From an uncultured cyanobacterium (GTDB taxonomy: Bacteria; Cyanobacteriota; Cyanobacteriia; PCC-6307; Cyanobiaceae), in NCBI GenBank assembly GCA_903917565.1, contig CAIXBB010000007.1, forward strand, positions 1-64,000: a DNA stretch of 64,000 bases, in the 5' to 3' direction. The translations under genes were made by a program, and so were the position numbers. Below the pieces are notes generated by a model. That model saw only the letters and a program-made list of their open reading frames with translations, was not told where the DNA came from and did not search any database. This document shows positions 46,168 through 53,200 of the stretch, piece by piece (the stretch's first letter is position 1; every line of letters begins with the position of its first letter).

Positions 46168-46761
46168 ATGCCGCCTTCGAACCCCATGCCACCCGCTGCA
46201 GAGTCGCTCCCCCCGTGGCGCCCGCTGCTGCGCGGTGCGCTGGAGCGGCAGGGACGCTCCCCCCAGGCCCGCTGGCTGCAGCTGGCCAGCCTGGCCCGGG
46301 ACGGCACCCCCCGGGTGCGGACCCTGGTGTTCCGCTGCTGGGTCGGGGCGGCGGCGCTCGATCTGCTCACCGACAGCCGCAGCGCCAAGAGCGGCGAAAT
46401 GAAAGGCGGGGCACCTCTTGAACTCTGCTGGGTGCTCCCGAAGGCCCGCAGTCAGTTCCGCCTGCGGGGCCATCGACTGCAGCTCGCCGGCGACGAGGGG
46501 CTGCAGGCCCTGGACCGCCACTGGCAGGCCCTCACCCCCAGGGGCCGCGCCCTCTGGGGCTGGCCGGCGCCGGGGGAACCCCTTCAGCCGGAAGGGCCAT
46601 TCCCCAAGGAACTCGAAGACGGTGTGCCGAGGCCGGAGCATTTCGAACTGCTGCGGGTGCAGCTGCAGCGGGTGGAGCTGCTGGAGCTGCTGGGTCACCC
46701 GCACCATCGCCGTTGCTGGCGGGCCGACACGGGCTGGCAGGAGGAATGGCTCAACCCCTGA
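46168..46761 (+). CDS. Pyridoxamine 5'-phosphate oxidase-like FMN-binding protein (Alr4036 family)
   Basis: The 197-residue protein has the PNPOx split-barrel pattern: WLQLASLARDGTPRVRTLVFR, LDLLTDSRSAKSGEM, ELCWVLPKARSQFRLRGH, then FELLRVQLQRVELLEL and a terminal CWRADTGWQEEWLNP. This is the cyanobacterial Alr4036-type FMN-binding family. It likely uses FMN in a redox or oxidase reaction, but not necessarily vitamin B6 synthesis. It follows the methyltransferase gene by ten bases. Confidence 0.85.
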   Translation: MPPSNPMPPAAESLPPWRPLLRGALERQGRSPQARWLQLASLARDGTPRVRTLVFRCWVGAAALDLLTDSRSAKSGEMKGGAPLELCWVLPKARSQFRLRGHRLQLAGDEGLQALDRHWQALTPRGRALWGWPAPGEPLQPEGPFPKELEDGVPRPEHFELLRVQLQRVELLELLGHPHHRRCWRADTGWQEEWLNP

Positions 46762-46789
46762 AGCCCCGCACCCGGCGCAGGGCCCACGG

Positions 46790-46807
46790 TTAACAGATCT
46801 TTACATT
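46790..46807 (+). promoter_or_regulatory. HLR1-like direct repeat upstream of the small membrane protein
   Basis: TTAACAGA, a two-base spacer and TTTACATT lie 24 bases upstream of the ATG at 46832. The second half matches the HLR1 half-site consensus (G/T)TTACA(T/A)(T/A), bound by RpaB at light-regulated cyanobacterial promoters; the first half is a poor match. Assignment is tentative. Confidence 0.3.
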
Positions 46808-46831
46808 AGCTTGGGTGAAAGCGAGAGACCC

Positions 46832-47044
46832 ATGCTGGAAGCCCTGTTCCCCATCGTTTACATGATCAGCTTCGCGGTGATCGCCGGCGGGGCCTTTGCC
46901 CTGATGACCCAGAACCTTCGCAGCGCCGCCACCACGCCTTCGCCGCGGCAACCCCACCCCGAAGCCCCGGCCCCGGGAGAAGAGGTTCTCTATGTGGACC
47001 TCAGCCGCGAGCGGCTCGAGCAGCTCTACGAGCAGGCCAGCTGA
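46832..47044 (+). CDS. Small membrane protein, DUF2973-like
   Basis: The 70-residue protein has an N-terminal membrane helix (LFPIVYMISFAVIAGGAFALM), a Pro-rich linker, then a short conserved tail (EEVLYVDLSRERLEQLYEQ). Small cyanobacterial proteins with this helix-linker-tail build belong to or resemble DUF2973; the match is moderate. The spacer upstream is AT-rich and holds a possible HLR1 half-site, suggesting light-linked control. Confidence 0.65.
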   Translation: MLEALFPIVYMISFAVIAGGAFALMTQNLRSAATTPSPRQPHPEAPAPGEEVLYVDLSRERLEQLYEQAS

Positions 47045-47054
47045 CGCGGGCCCC

Positions 47055-47834
47055 TCAGCCGGGAAACACCGTGATGCTCGAAGTTTCCCGGTAGTTGTCA
47101 TCCGCCATGCTGTCGATCCGGAACGAGGTCCAGGTGGCGAAGGGTTCCGGGTCAGTGGCGGCCACCGGCCATTCGATCCGTCGCCTCTGATAGGTGAGGC
47201 CGACGCAGGTCAGGGCCTGGTCGTCGGCCATCAGGGACCAGAGCAGCCGTAGATCGCTGCGTTCGAAACGGATCTCCGCCTCCTGAATGCAGGGATCGGC
47301 CGGATACCCAGGGGACAGCTCAAGCGTTCGCTGGTTCTCCCAACAGAGATAGTCGCCGTTTTCGGTGGGATAGAACCAACAGGTTTCGTTGTCGGCGTCC
47401 CTCAGGGAGAACTGGTCGAGACAGCGAATCGTTTCGATGCCAAGCCGATCAGCCGGATGGCCGGTGCGTCCCTGCAGCTCAGGACCGCGGAGTTCGTAGG
47501 CCCCGAGCCAGAGAGAACGGGGCTCCAGATGGGGCACCAAGGCATCACAGATCAGCCGGCGCCCTGACCCCCCATCCGTGGAGGGGGCGGAAGGATCGTC
47601 CTGGCAGGGATCGGTGCGGAGGGGCTCGAACGGGTCGGCGCCACTGACAGTCGCCTGTCCGCAGGCAACCAGGTCGTCAAGATTCTGCTCGGTCGGCGCA
47701 GCCACCCTGAACATTCGCAAGGCGATGCCGCTGCCGATCCCCAGACGCTGGGCCGCCAGGAGCTCGTCCCAGGCCGCGCCATCGAGCGGGAGAGATTCCT
47801 GGGGGGCCAGTACGAAAACGAGAGCGTGCGCCAT
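47055..47834 (-). CDS. Conserved hypothetical protein
   Basis: From ATG 47834 this is 259 residues: MAHALVFVLAPQESLPLDGAAWDELLAAQ, a central Cys-containing region (TIRCLDQFSLRDADNETCWFYP), WENQRTLELSPGYPADPCI, and a beta-rich end (ALTCVGLTYQRRRIEWP, YRETSSITVFPG). No signal peptide or membrane helix. No family recognised. It converges with the 46832 gene with ten bases between them. Confidence 0.65.
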   Translation of the reverse strand: MAHALVFVLAPQESLPLDGAAWDELLAAQRLGIGSGIALRMFRVAAPTEQNLDDLVACGQATVSGADPFEPLRTDPCQDDPSAPSTDGGSGRRLICDALVPHLEPRSLWLGAYELRGPELQGRTGHPADRLGIETIRCLDQFSLRDADNETCWFYPTENGDYLCWENQRTLELSPGYPADPCIQEAEIRFERSDLRLLWSLMADDQALTCVGLTYQRRRIEWPVAATDPEPFATWTSFRIDSMADDNYRETSSITVFPG

Positions 47835-47916
47835 GGCGGAACGGGGTGAACGCTTCACACATCAAAGCCCGGATGGCAGAACCACCCGGGCCGATATGGG
47901 CAAAGGTTCCGACTGA

Positions 47917-48072
47917 TCAGCCGAGGCCGATCTGGGCAAGGATTCCCTGGCCGGTGAGGATCTCAGTGCCGAGGCCGATCACGAAACCGAGCATGGCCAG
48001 GCGGCCGTTCCAGGTTTCAGCGAAGGCGACGAAGCCGAAGCGGGAGGTGGAAGCGGAGGTGGAGTTCGTCAT
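47917..48072 (-). CDS. High-light-inducible protein (HLIP)
   Basis: The 51-residue protein has a short Ser/Thr-rich N-terminus and one membrane helix, with ETWNGRLAMLGFVIGLGTEILTGQG carrying the chlorophyll-binding motif ExxNGR (Glu19, Asn22, Arg24). HLIPs bind chlorophyll and carotenoid and protect photosystem assembly in high light. The upstream region has TTTACACT, an HLR1-type half-site, in line with RpaB control. The short open frame falls below usual prediction cut-offs. Confidence 0.92.
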   Translation of the reverse strand: MTNSTSASTSRFGFVAFAETWNGRLAMLGFVIGLGTEILTGQGILAQIGLG

Positions 48073-48136
48073 GGGGATGGGTTTGTTTGCGAAACTTGAT
48101 CGGAGTGTAAACGATCATGAAGCGTTGTGACTGTCG

Positions 48137-48397
48137 TCAGCGATGCCGTTGACGACCCAGGGGTTCGATCCCCTCATCCAGGACACCTGCGGCGGGCGCC
48201 TGGGACACAGGGGTGTCGGAACACACCAGTCGGCATCCCAGCTGGATGTCGCCCTGATCGAGCAGGCGACCGAGCCTCAGGGCGGTGGCTTCCTCCAGAC
48301 GGGAAAAGTGGTCCTGCCCGTGGGTGAGCCAGGAGAGTTCGGTGGGGGTGATGATCCCGGTGGACAGGGATTCGAGGTAAAGCTCGCCGACCGTCAT
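48137..48397 (-). CDS. Small conserved cyanobacterial protein
   Basis: From ATG 48397 this is 86 residues: MTVGELYLESLSTGIITPTELSWLTH, then FSRLEEATALRLGRLLDQGDIQLGCRL. The pattern recurs in other picocyanobacteria as I recall it, but has no named function. No membrane helix. A motif resembling HLR1 lies four bases upstream of the ATG. The T-arm-like bases near 48160 are part of its coding sequence, not a tRNA. Confidence 0.7.
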   Translation of the reverse strand: MTVGELYLESLSTGIITPTELSWLTHGQDHFSRLEEATALRLGRLLDQGDIQLGCRLVCSDTPVSQAPAAGVLDEGIEPLGRQRHR

Positions 48398-48401
48398 GGC
48401 T

Positions 48402-48419
48402 GATGTAACGGAACGTAAA
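48402..48419 (-). promoter_or_regulatory. HLR1-like direct repeat
   Basis: On the minus strand TTTACGTT, a CC spacer and GTTACATC read from 48419 to 48402. This is two imperfect (G/T)TTACA(T/A)(T/A) repeats with the canonical two-base spacing, each with one mismatch. RpaB binds HLR1 at light-responsive promoters. Being so near the ATG, it would act as an operator if real. Confidence 0.4.
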
Positions 48420-48506
48420 GATTCTGGCGCGCCGGGGCGGTGGTCGTGGCGGTGCTGCGACCCAGCGATCTGTCGAACCACTGAAGGGGATCCCTAGCCT
48501 GCGGCA

Positions 48507-50081
48507 ATGGCGCTTCAGGTGGTCTGGTTCAAGCGCGATCTGCGCATCCATGACCACCGCCCGCTGGTGGAGGCGGTCCGTTGCGGTCCGGTGCTGCCCC
48601 TCTACGTGGTGGAACCCGAGCTGTGGCAGCGCCCGGACTGCTCAGAGCGGCAGTGGAACTTCTGCCTGGAGTCGCTGCAGGAGCTACGTGACGCGCTGGC
48701 CGGCCTGGGGCAGCCCCTGGTGGTGCGTACCGGTGATGTGGTGGCCGTGCTTGAGGCCGTCCATCGCCGCCATGGCCTTGCTGGACTCTGGAGCCACCAG
48801 GAGACCGGCAACCTCTGGACCTACGACCGGGACCGCCGGGTGGCCGCCTGGGCCAGGGATCGGGGGATCCCCTGGCGGGACTTCGCCAGCTTCGGAGTGA
48901 TCCGGGGCCTTAAGGATCGCCGCGGCTGGGCCCGGGCATGGGAGCAACGCATGGCCGAACCCCTGCTGGCCCCTCCCGCGGCCCTGCCCCCCCTGGTCGG
49001 CATCGCCGCCCCCCCGGCTCTGCCCAGCGCCGGCGAGCTGGGCCTGGCGGCGGACCCCTGCCCCCAGCGGCAGCCGGGCGGCCGCCAAGCCGGCCGGGAA
49101 CTGCTGGAGGGGTTCCTGCGCCAACGGGGACGGGGCTACCACCGCAGGCTCTCCAGTCCCCTGACCGCCTTCGAGGCCTGCTCGCGCCTCTCGCCCCACC
49201 TGGCCTGGGGCACCCTGTCGATGGGGGAGGTGGTGCAGGAGGCCCGGGCCAGACGGCTGGCCCTGGCCACGCTGCCGGCCAACGCCAACGCCGGATGGTC
49301 CCGGGCCCTGGACGCCTTCGTCTCGCGCCTGCACTGGCACTGCCACTTCATTCAGAAGCTGGTACGCCAGCCCTCGATCGAAATCCAGGAGCTCCATCCC
49401 GCCACCCGGGGGCTGCGGCGCACCGCTCCCGAACGGCTGGCGGCCTGGAGCGAAGGGCGCACCGGGGTGCCGTTCGTGGATGCCTGCATGCGAGCCCTGC
49501 ACCACAGCGGCTGGATCAACTTCCGCATGCGGGCCATGCTGCTGTCCTTCGCCAGCCATCACCTCTGGATCGACTGGCGCGACAGCGGCCTTCACCCGGC
49601 TTGCCAGTTCGTGGACTACGAGCCCGGCATCCACTAAGAGCCAGTGTCAGATGCAGAGCGGCACCTCGGGCATCAACCCCATCCGGACGGCCTGTGTCTG
49701 GGGCGCTGGCTCCCCGAACTGGCGGCGGTGCCAGCCGTCTGGCGCCATGAGCCCTGGCGGATGGATCCCACCACCCAGGCGGCCAGCGGCTGCCGCATCG
49801 GCCTCGACCATCCGGCCTCGATCGTGGAAGTGGCCGCCGCCGCCAGAGAGGCCCAGGAACGGCTCTGGGGCCTGCGACGCCAACCCGGTTTCGATGCTGC
49901 CGCGGACGCGATCCAGGAACGGCATGGCTCCAGGCGATCCGGACTGCCCCCATCCGGCGAGGGCGGGGGCCCCCGGCGGCGGCGGATCGCCGACGGCCAG
50001 CTCTGCCTGGATCTGGGCCTGGGCGATGGCCAGGGGTTAGAGCCGGCGCAGGTGGCGAACGCTTCACGTTTCGTTACCTGA
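48507..50081 (+). pseudogene. Cryptochrome/photolyase family protein, disrupted
   Basis: The frame 48507-49637 (376 residues) starts LQVVWFKRDLRIHDHRPLVEAV (alpha/beta antenna domain) and has FAD-domain motifs: GYHRRLSSPLTAFEACSRLSPHLAWGTLS, SRLHWHCHFIQKL, GWINFRMRAMLLSFASHHLWIDWR. It stops at CQFVDYEPGIH, in the FAD site, where family members continue with YSQxQMQSG. In the next 40 bases QCQMQSGTSGINPIR is read in another frame. Then HPDGLCLGRWLPELAAVPAVW resumes in the original frame, to 50081. A one-base insertion and a roughly 40-base deletion explain this. Sequencing error is the alternative. Photolyases repair UV dimers; the product here would be truncated. Confidence 0.8.
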
Positions 50082-50113
50082 GGCGACAGAATCTTCATAA
50101 TTCTCCTGCCGCC

Positions 50114-50782
50114 ATGACCACCACGCTTCTGCTCGAGATCTTCGCGGGCTTTTTCACCGCCTTCATCGCGCTCTGGATGCTCGCCCTCAACCGGCCCACA
50201 GCAGCCGTCACCGCCACGCTGGAATCCGGCACCGCCCCGACGGCTTCCGGGTCCTCCATCGCCGCCAACCTGCGCCGGGAGCTGCAGACCTACTTCCTGC
50301 GGGAGGGGCGCCTGGCCAACACCGGCCTGCTGATCCTGCGTCTGGCGATCGGGGCGATGATGATCCACCACGGCCAGGACAAGCTGGCCGATCCACAGTC
50401 CTTCGCGGACAACTACATGGTGCCCCTGCATCTGCCCTTTCCGCTGTTCTTCGCCTATGTGGCGGGTTACTCCGAGATCCTGGGCAGCTGGCTGCTGATC
50501 CTCGGTCTGCTCTCACCTCTGGGGGCCCTGGCCCTTACCGGCACCATGACCGTGGCGGCCTACAACCACATCCTCACCAGCGGGTTCAACATCTACGTTC
50601 TCGAACTCGTGGTGCTGTATCTGGGCGGCAGCCTGGCCCTGCTCCTGGTCGGCCCAGGCCGGTACTCCTTTGATGCCGGCATGGTGGCCGGAATGTTTGA
50701 CGACTCCGTCGACCCTGCCACGAAGTCCCCGAGCACCAGCGCCACGGCCTCCTCCTACGACCTGGTGGCCGAAGCCAGCTGA
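50114..50782 (+). CDS. DoxX-family membrane protein
   Basis: The 222-residue protein has an N-terminal helix (LLEIFAGFFTAFIALWMLAL), then a DoxX core of four helices: LLILRLAIGAMMIHHGQDKLAD, LFFAYVAGYSEILGSWLLILGLLSPLGALAL, VAAYNHILTS and LVVLYLGGSLALLLVGPGRYSFD. DoxX proteins are membrane components linked to thiosulfate or redox metabolism, but most have no assigned reaction. No neighbour suggests a substrate. Confidence 0.88.
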   Translation: MTTTLLLEIFAGFFTAFIALWMLALNRPTAAVTATLESGTAPTASGSSIAANLRRELQTYFLREGRLANTGLLILRLAIGAMMIHHGQDKLADPQSFADNYMVPLHLPFPLFFAYVAGYSEILGSWLLILGLLSPLGALALTGTMTVAAYNHILTSGFNIYVLELVVLYLGGSLALLLVGPGRYSFDAGMVAGMFDDSVDPATKSPSTSATASSYDLVAEAS

Positions 50783-50860
50783 GCGATGCCCGATGTACCG
50801 GGGAGGCCAGATCCTCAGGCCCGCCTGTGGCAGGCTTGATGTACGGCTCCTTTGACCACC

Positions 50861-51379
50861 ATGACCCGCGAGCACGACCCCTTCCGCATCCCCCGCGCCG
50901 GCTGGGAAGCCGCCCCTCTGGCGGGCCTGGCCTCCGTGGATCTGAACCACAACGGTGGTGCCTTCAGTGGCGGGGAGTTCGTTTCGGAATCCACCGTGGG
51001 TGGGGTGGTGCTTTATGCCACCTACCAGGCCCTGCTCACCGCCCTGCGCACCGAGGCCCTGCGTCAACGGGGCGAGATCAACCGGATCACCCAGGTGCAG
51101 CTGGTGCTGGGCACGAGCCTTGAATCCGCCAAGACCGGGGTGGCCGTGGGTGCCGTGTTCTCGGTGCTGCTGCTGGTGTTCCCCTGGCTGACGGCACCGA
51201 TGGCTGTGATGGGGGTGGTGGGCAGTGCCAAGGCCTCCCTGGATCTGTTCCATGCCTTCTGGGATGGTCTCGACGCGGAGCAGAAACTCCAGGTCACCGT
51301 GGCCGCCCACGAAGCCGGCGTGAACCTGCGTCGGTTCTTCAGCAAGGCTTCCGGTGGCCTGGACACCGTGGCGGGTTGA
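50861..51379 (+). CDS. Hypothetical protein with one hydrophobic segment
   Basis: From ATG 50861 this is 172 residues. The hydrophobic region near 112-140 (AVGAVFSVLLLVFPWLTAPMAVMGVVGS) could be one or two membrane helices. The rest is helical, with TTVGGVVLY-like VGGVVLYATYQALLTAL and LQVTVAAHEAGVNLRRFF. No family recognised. The end coincides with a perfect palindrome shared with the convergent gene. Confidence 0.6.
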   Translation: MTREHDPFRIPRAGWEAAPLAGLASVDLNHNGGAFSGGEFVSESTVGGVVLYATYQALLTALRTEALRQRGEINRITQVQLVLGTSLESAKTGVAVGAVFSVLLLVFPWLTAPMAVMGVVGSAKASLDLFHAFWDGLDAEQKLQVTVAAHEAGVNLRRFFSKASGGLDTVAG

Positions 51380-51388
51380 CGGCCGTCA
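51377..51388. terminator. 12-bp palindrome containing both convergent stops
   Basis: TGACGGCCGTCA reads the same on both strands. The plus-strand stop is its first three bases and the minus-strand stop its last three. It has no loop, so it cannot form a usual hairpin. It is noted for its stop-sharing geometry. Confidence 0.3.
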
Positions 51389-52420
51389 CTGGCCGCCGAA
51401 CAGTTGCTGCAGCAGCCCGCCGAGGGCCTGCCCCAACCCTTCGGAATCGCTGCCCTGCACCACCTGCCCATAGGCATCCACCGGCTGCAGGGCCTGATTC
51501 AGCTGGGCCGTGGTGGCCTGGGTGGAGCTCCTGAAGCTCAGGTTGAACACGTTGCTCCAGCCCAGTTGGATGTCGGTGCGGTACTGGTCGGCATTGACGT
51601 TGGACTGAACGGCGGCGGTGGAGCCGTTCGGCAACTGGATGCTCCATGGGTTGCTGCCCTGGGCCGTGAAACGAATGGTACGCAACGGGTTTGAGATCGG
51701 CAGCCTGTCGAAGGTGAACGCCAGGGTCTTGGAGCCATTGCCGTTGTTCTGGACGATCTCGTAGCGGCAGGTGCCGTTGTAGATCGAGATCCCCGCATTG
51801 GTCCAGGCGCAGGTCCCGTTCTGGCGGGTGCGGGTGAACGGGGGACGGAAGCTGTAGTTGGGTTGCTGTCCGGGGTTCATGCCGCTGCCCTGACCCCAGG
51901 TGGATCCGGCCCCACCGATCACCGTGCCCTGGCCGCCCTGGTTGCCGCCTCCGGGATTGGAGCCGAACACCCAGGGGTTCAGCCGTGGATCGAAGCTGGT
52001 GCGCTGGCTGTTCGTCCAGCAACCGCGCATGTTGAAGTTGCAATAGCGCCCATCGGCGAAGGTCACGTCAACGATGGGATTGTTAACAAGATTGTTTTCC
52101 AGATTGCGGCGCGCACGACGACCGAATTCACGCTCCGTCTCGGCCAGGGCGGCACCGTTGGCATTGAAACAGACGCTCACGGAGCTGTCACAGACCACCC
52201 CCTGCATGGGGAAGGACAGTGATGGGTAGTTGGGCCGACCATAGCTGGGGCCCGTGGATCCCCCACCGCTGCCACCCCAGGGGTTGCCCTGGGCAAGAGC
52301 ATCAGGGGACATCGCAACAACGGGCAGGGCGACGAACAGAACGGACGCACACGTGAACGCCCTCGAAAGAGGCTGGGCAAGAGTGCGCTTGAACGACCCG
52401 TTGAAGAGACTCTTCATCAT
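51386..52420 (-). CDS. Secreted hypothetical protein
   Basis: From ATG 52420 this is 344 residues with a clear signal peptide (FTCASVLFVALPVVAMSPDALAQG, cut after Ala). A Gly/Ser/Pro linker follows, then a domain with Cys pairs (VVCDSSVSVCFNANG, RYCNFNMRGCWTNSQRTSFDPRLNPWVF). A second Gly/Gln-rich linker precedes a beta-sandwich-like C-terminal half (TRQNGTCAWTNAGISIYNGTCRYE, FTFDRLPISNPLRTIRFTAQG). It looks periplasmic or extracellular. No family recognised. Confidence 0.75.
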   Translation of the reverse strand: MMKSLFNGSFKRTLAQPLSRAFTCASVLFVALPVVAMSPDALAQGNPWGGSGGGSTGPSYGRPNYPSLSFPMQGVVCDSSVSVCFNANGAALAETEREFGRRARRNLENNLVNNPIVDVTFADGRYCNFNMRGCWTNSQRTSFDPRLNPWVFGSNPGGGNQGGQGTVIGGAGSTWGQGSGMNPGQQPNYSFRPPFTRTRQNGTCAWTNAGISIYNGTCRYEIVQNNGNGSKTLAFTFDRLPISNPLRTIRFTAQGSNPWSIQLPNGSTAAVQSNVNADQYRTDIQLGWSNVFNLSFRSSTQATTAQLNQALQPVDAYGQVVQGSDSEGLGQALGGLLQQLFGGQ

Positions 52421-53200
52421 GCCTTGATCACTGGAATCCAGGATACCAGGATAGGCCTTTGGCTTCTCACTTCCCTGACAATCTGCAGCATCAAAGCAGA
52501 ACAAATGTCCATGGCTTTGATCACAAGCCGTTCGCGATCCCCTGCCAGGGCGGCCCAGTCCGGGCCTGTGCTTCATGGTCGCCACCTCACTCCGCTGCAA
52601 GGCTGCCGCGCACCATGTTCATGCCGCAGTGGAACGGAGGAGGGCGCCGGTCAGCCTTCACCAGCGCCGTGGCGGCCCAGAAACCCCCAGAGTTAAGCGG
52701 CACCAGGGCCAGGAGCTTCTGGACCGGCAGATGGCCAAGCGGAGGCGTCGAAAACGGTCACCTCGGGCTGGCCGATGCTGAGGGTGGCGGTCCTTTCGAG
52801 CACGATGGTGCACAGCCCACCGGCCGTCTCCAGCGCCACGGCGCGGCAGTGGAAGCCCCAGCCGCTCTCGCTCCCAGGACTGGCCAGGACCTTGGACGGC
52901 TCGATGACGCGGGGATCGAGGAGCTGGGAACCCCGAAAGTTTGATGGCCACTTCGACTCTGCACCTGAACCGTAAGGGTCAGAGGCCTGGTTCCTTTCCA
53001 CACCCTGAGGAGAACGTCCGGCAGCCAATCACCCGCAGCAGATTGATCCCGTCTTCAGGCGGATGACCCATCCTTCAGATCAGCCAGACGCAGCGCATGC
53101 GGGCCGATCAGGGTGAACCCCGTACGAATCTGATGCTGTGCCGCGATCCACCCCTGGCGGCGGAAAGGTCGACAGGAAGCGCCGCACCTAGGCTGCATGG
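52421..53200. other. Sparse interval between the secreted gene and the GH3 gene
   Basis: The first 270 bases look like promoter or leader sequence of the secreted gene on the minus strand. Next comes a minus-strand frame listed separately (52693-53028). The last 170 bases are non-coding as far as I can see. I find no RNA gene or clear terminator. Confidence 0.5.
52693..53028 (-). CDS. Hypothetical protein, doubtful
   Basis: This 111-residue frame has a plausible mixed composition: SKWPSNFRGSQLLDPRVIEPSKVLASPG, then GWGFHCRAVALETAGGLCTIVLERTATLSIGQPEVTVFDAS. The second half alternates like beta strands. No family is recognised, and competing frames overlap. It is kept because its C-terminal half looks more protein-like than its alternatives. 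Confidence 0.35.
   Translation of the reverse strand: MAAGRSPQGVERNQASDPYGSGAESKWPSNFRGSQLLDPRVIEPSKVLASPGSESGWGFHCRAVALETAGGLCTIVLERTATLSIGQPEVTVFDASAWPSAGPEAPGPGAA

Noticed and set aside
45045-46388. 447-codon minus-strand frame around the VOC gene
   Set aside because: Only the last 130 codons have the VOC pattern; the rest lies antisense to the methyltransferase and PNPOx-like genes.
48159-48174. T-arm-like sequence AGGGGTTCGATCCCCT suggesting a tRNA
   Set aside because: No acceptor stem, anticodon arm or CCA fits around it, and it lies in the coding sequence of the small gene at 48137-48397.
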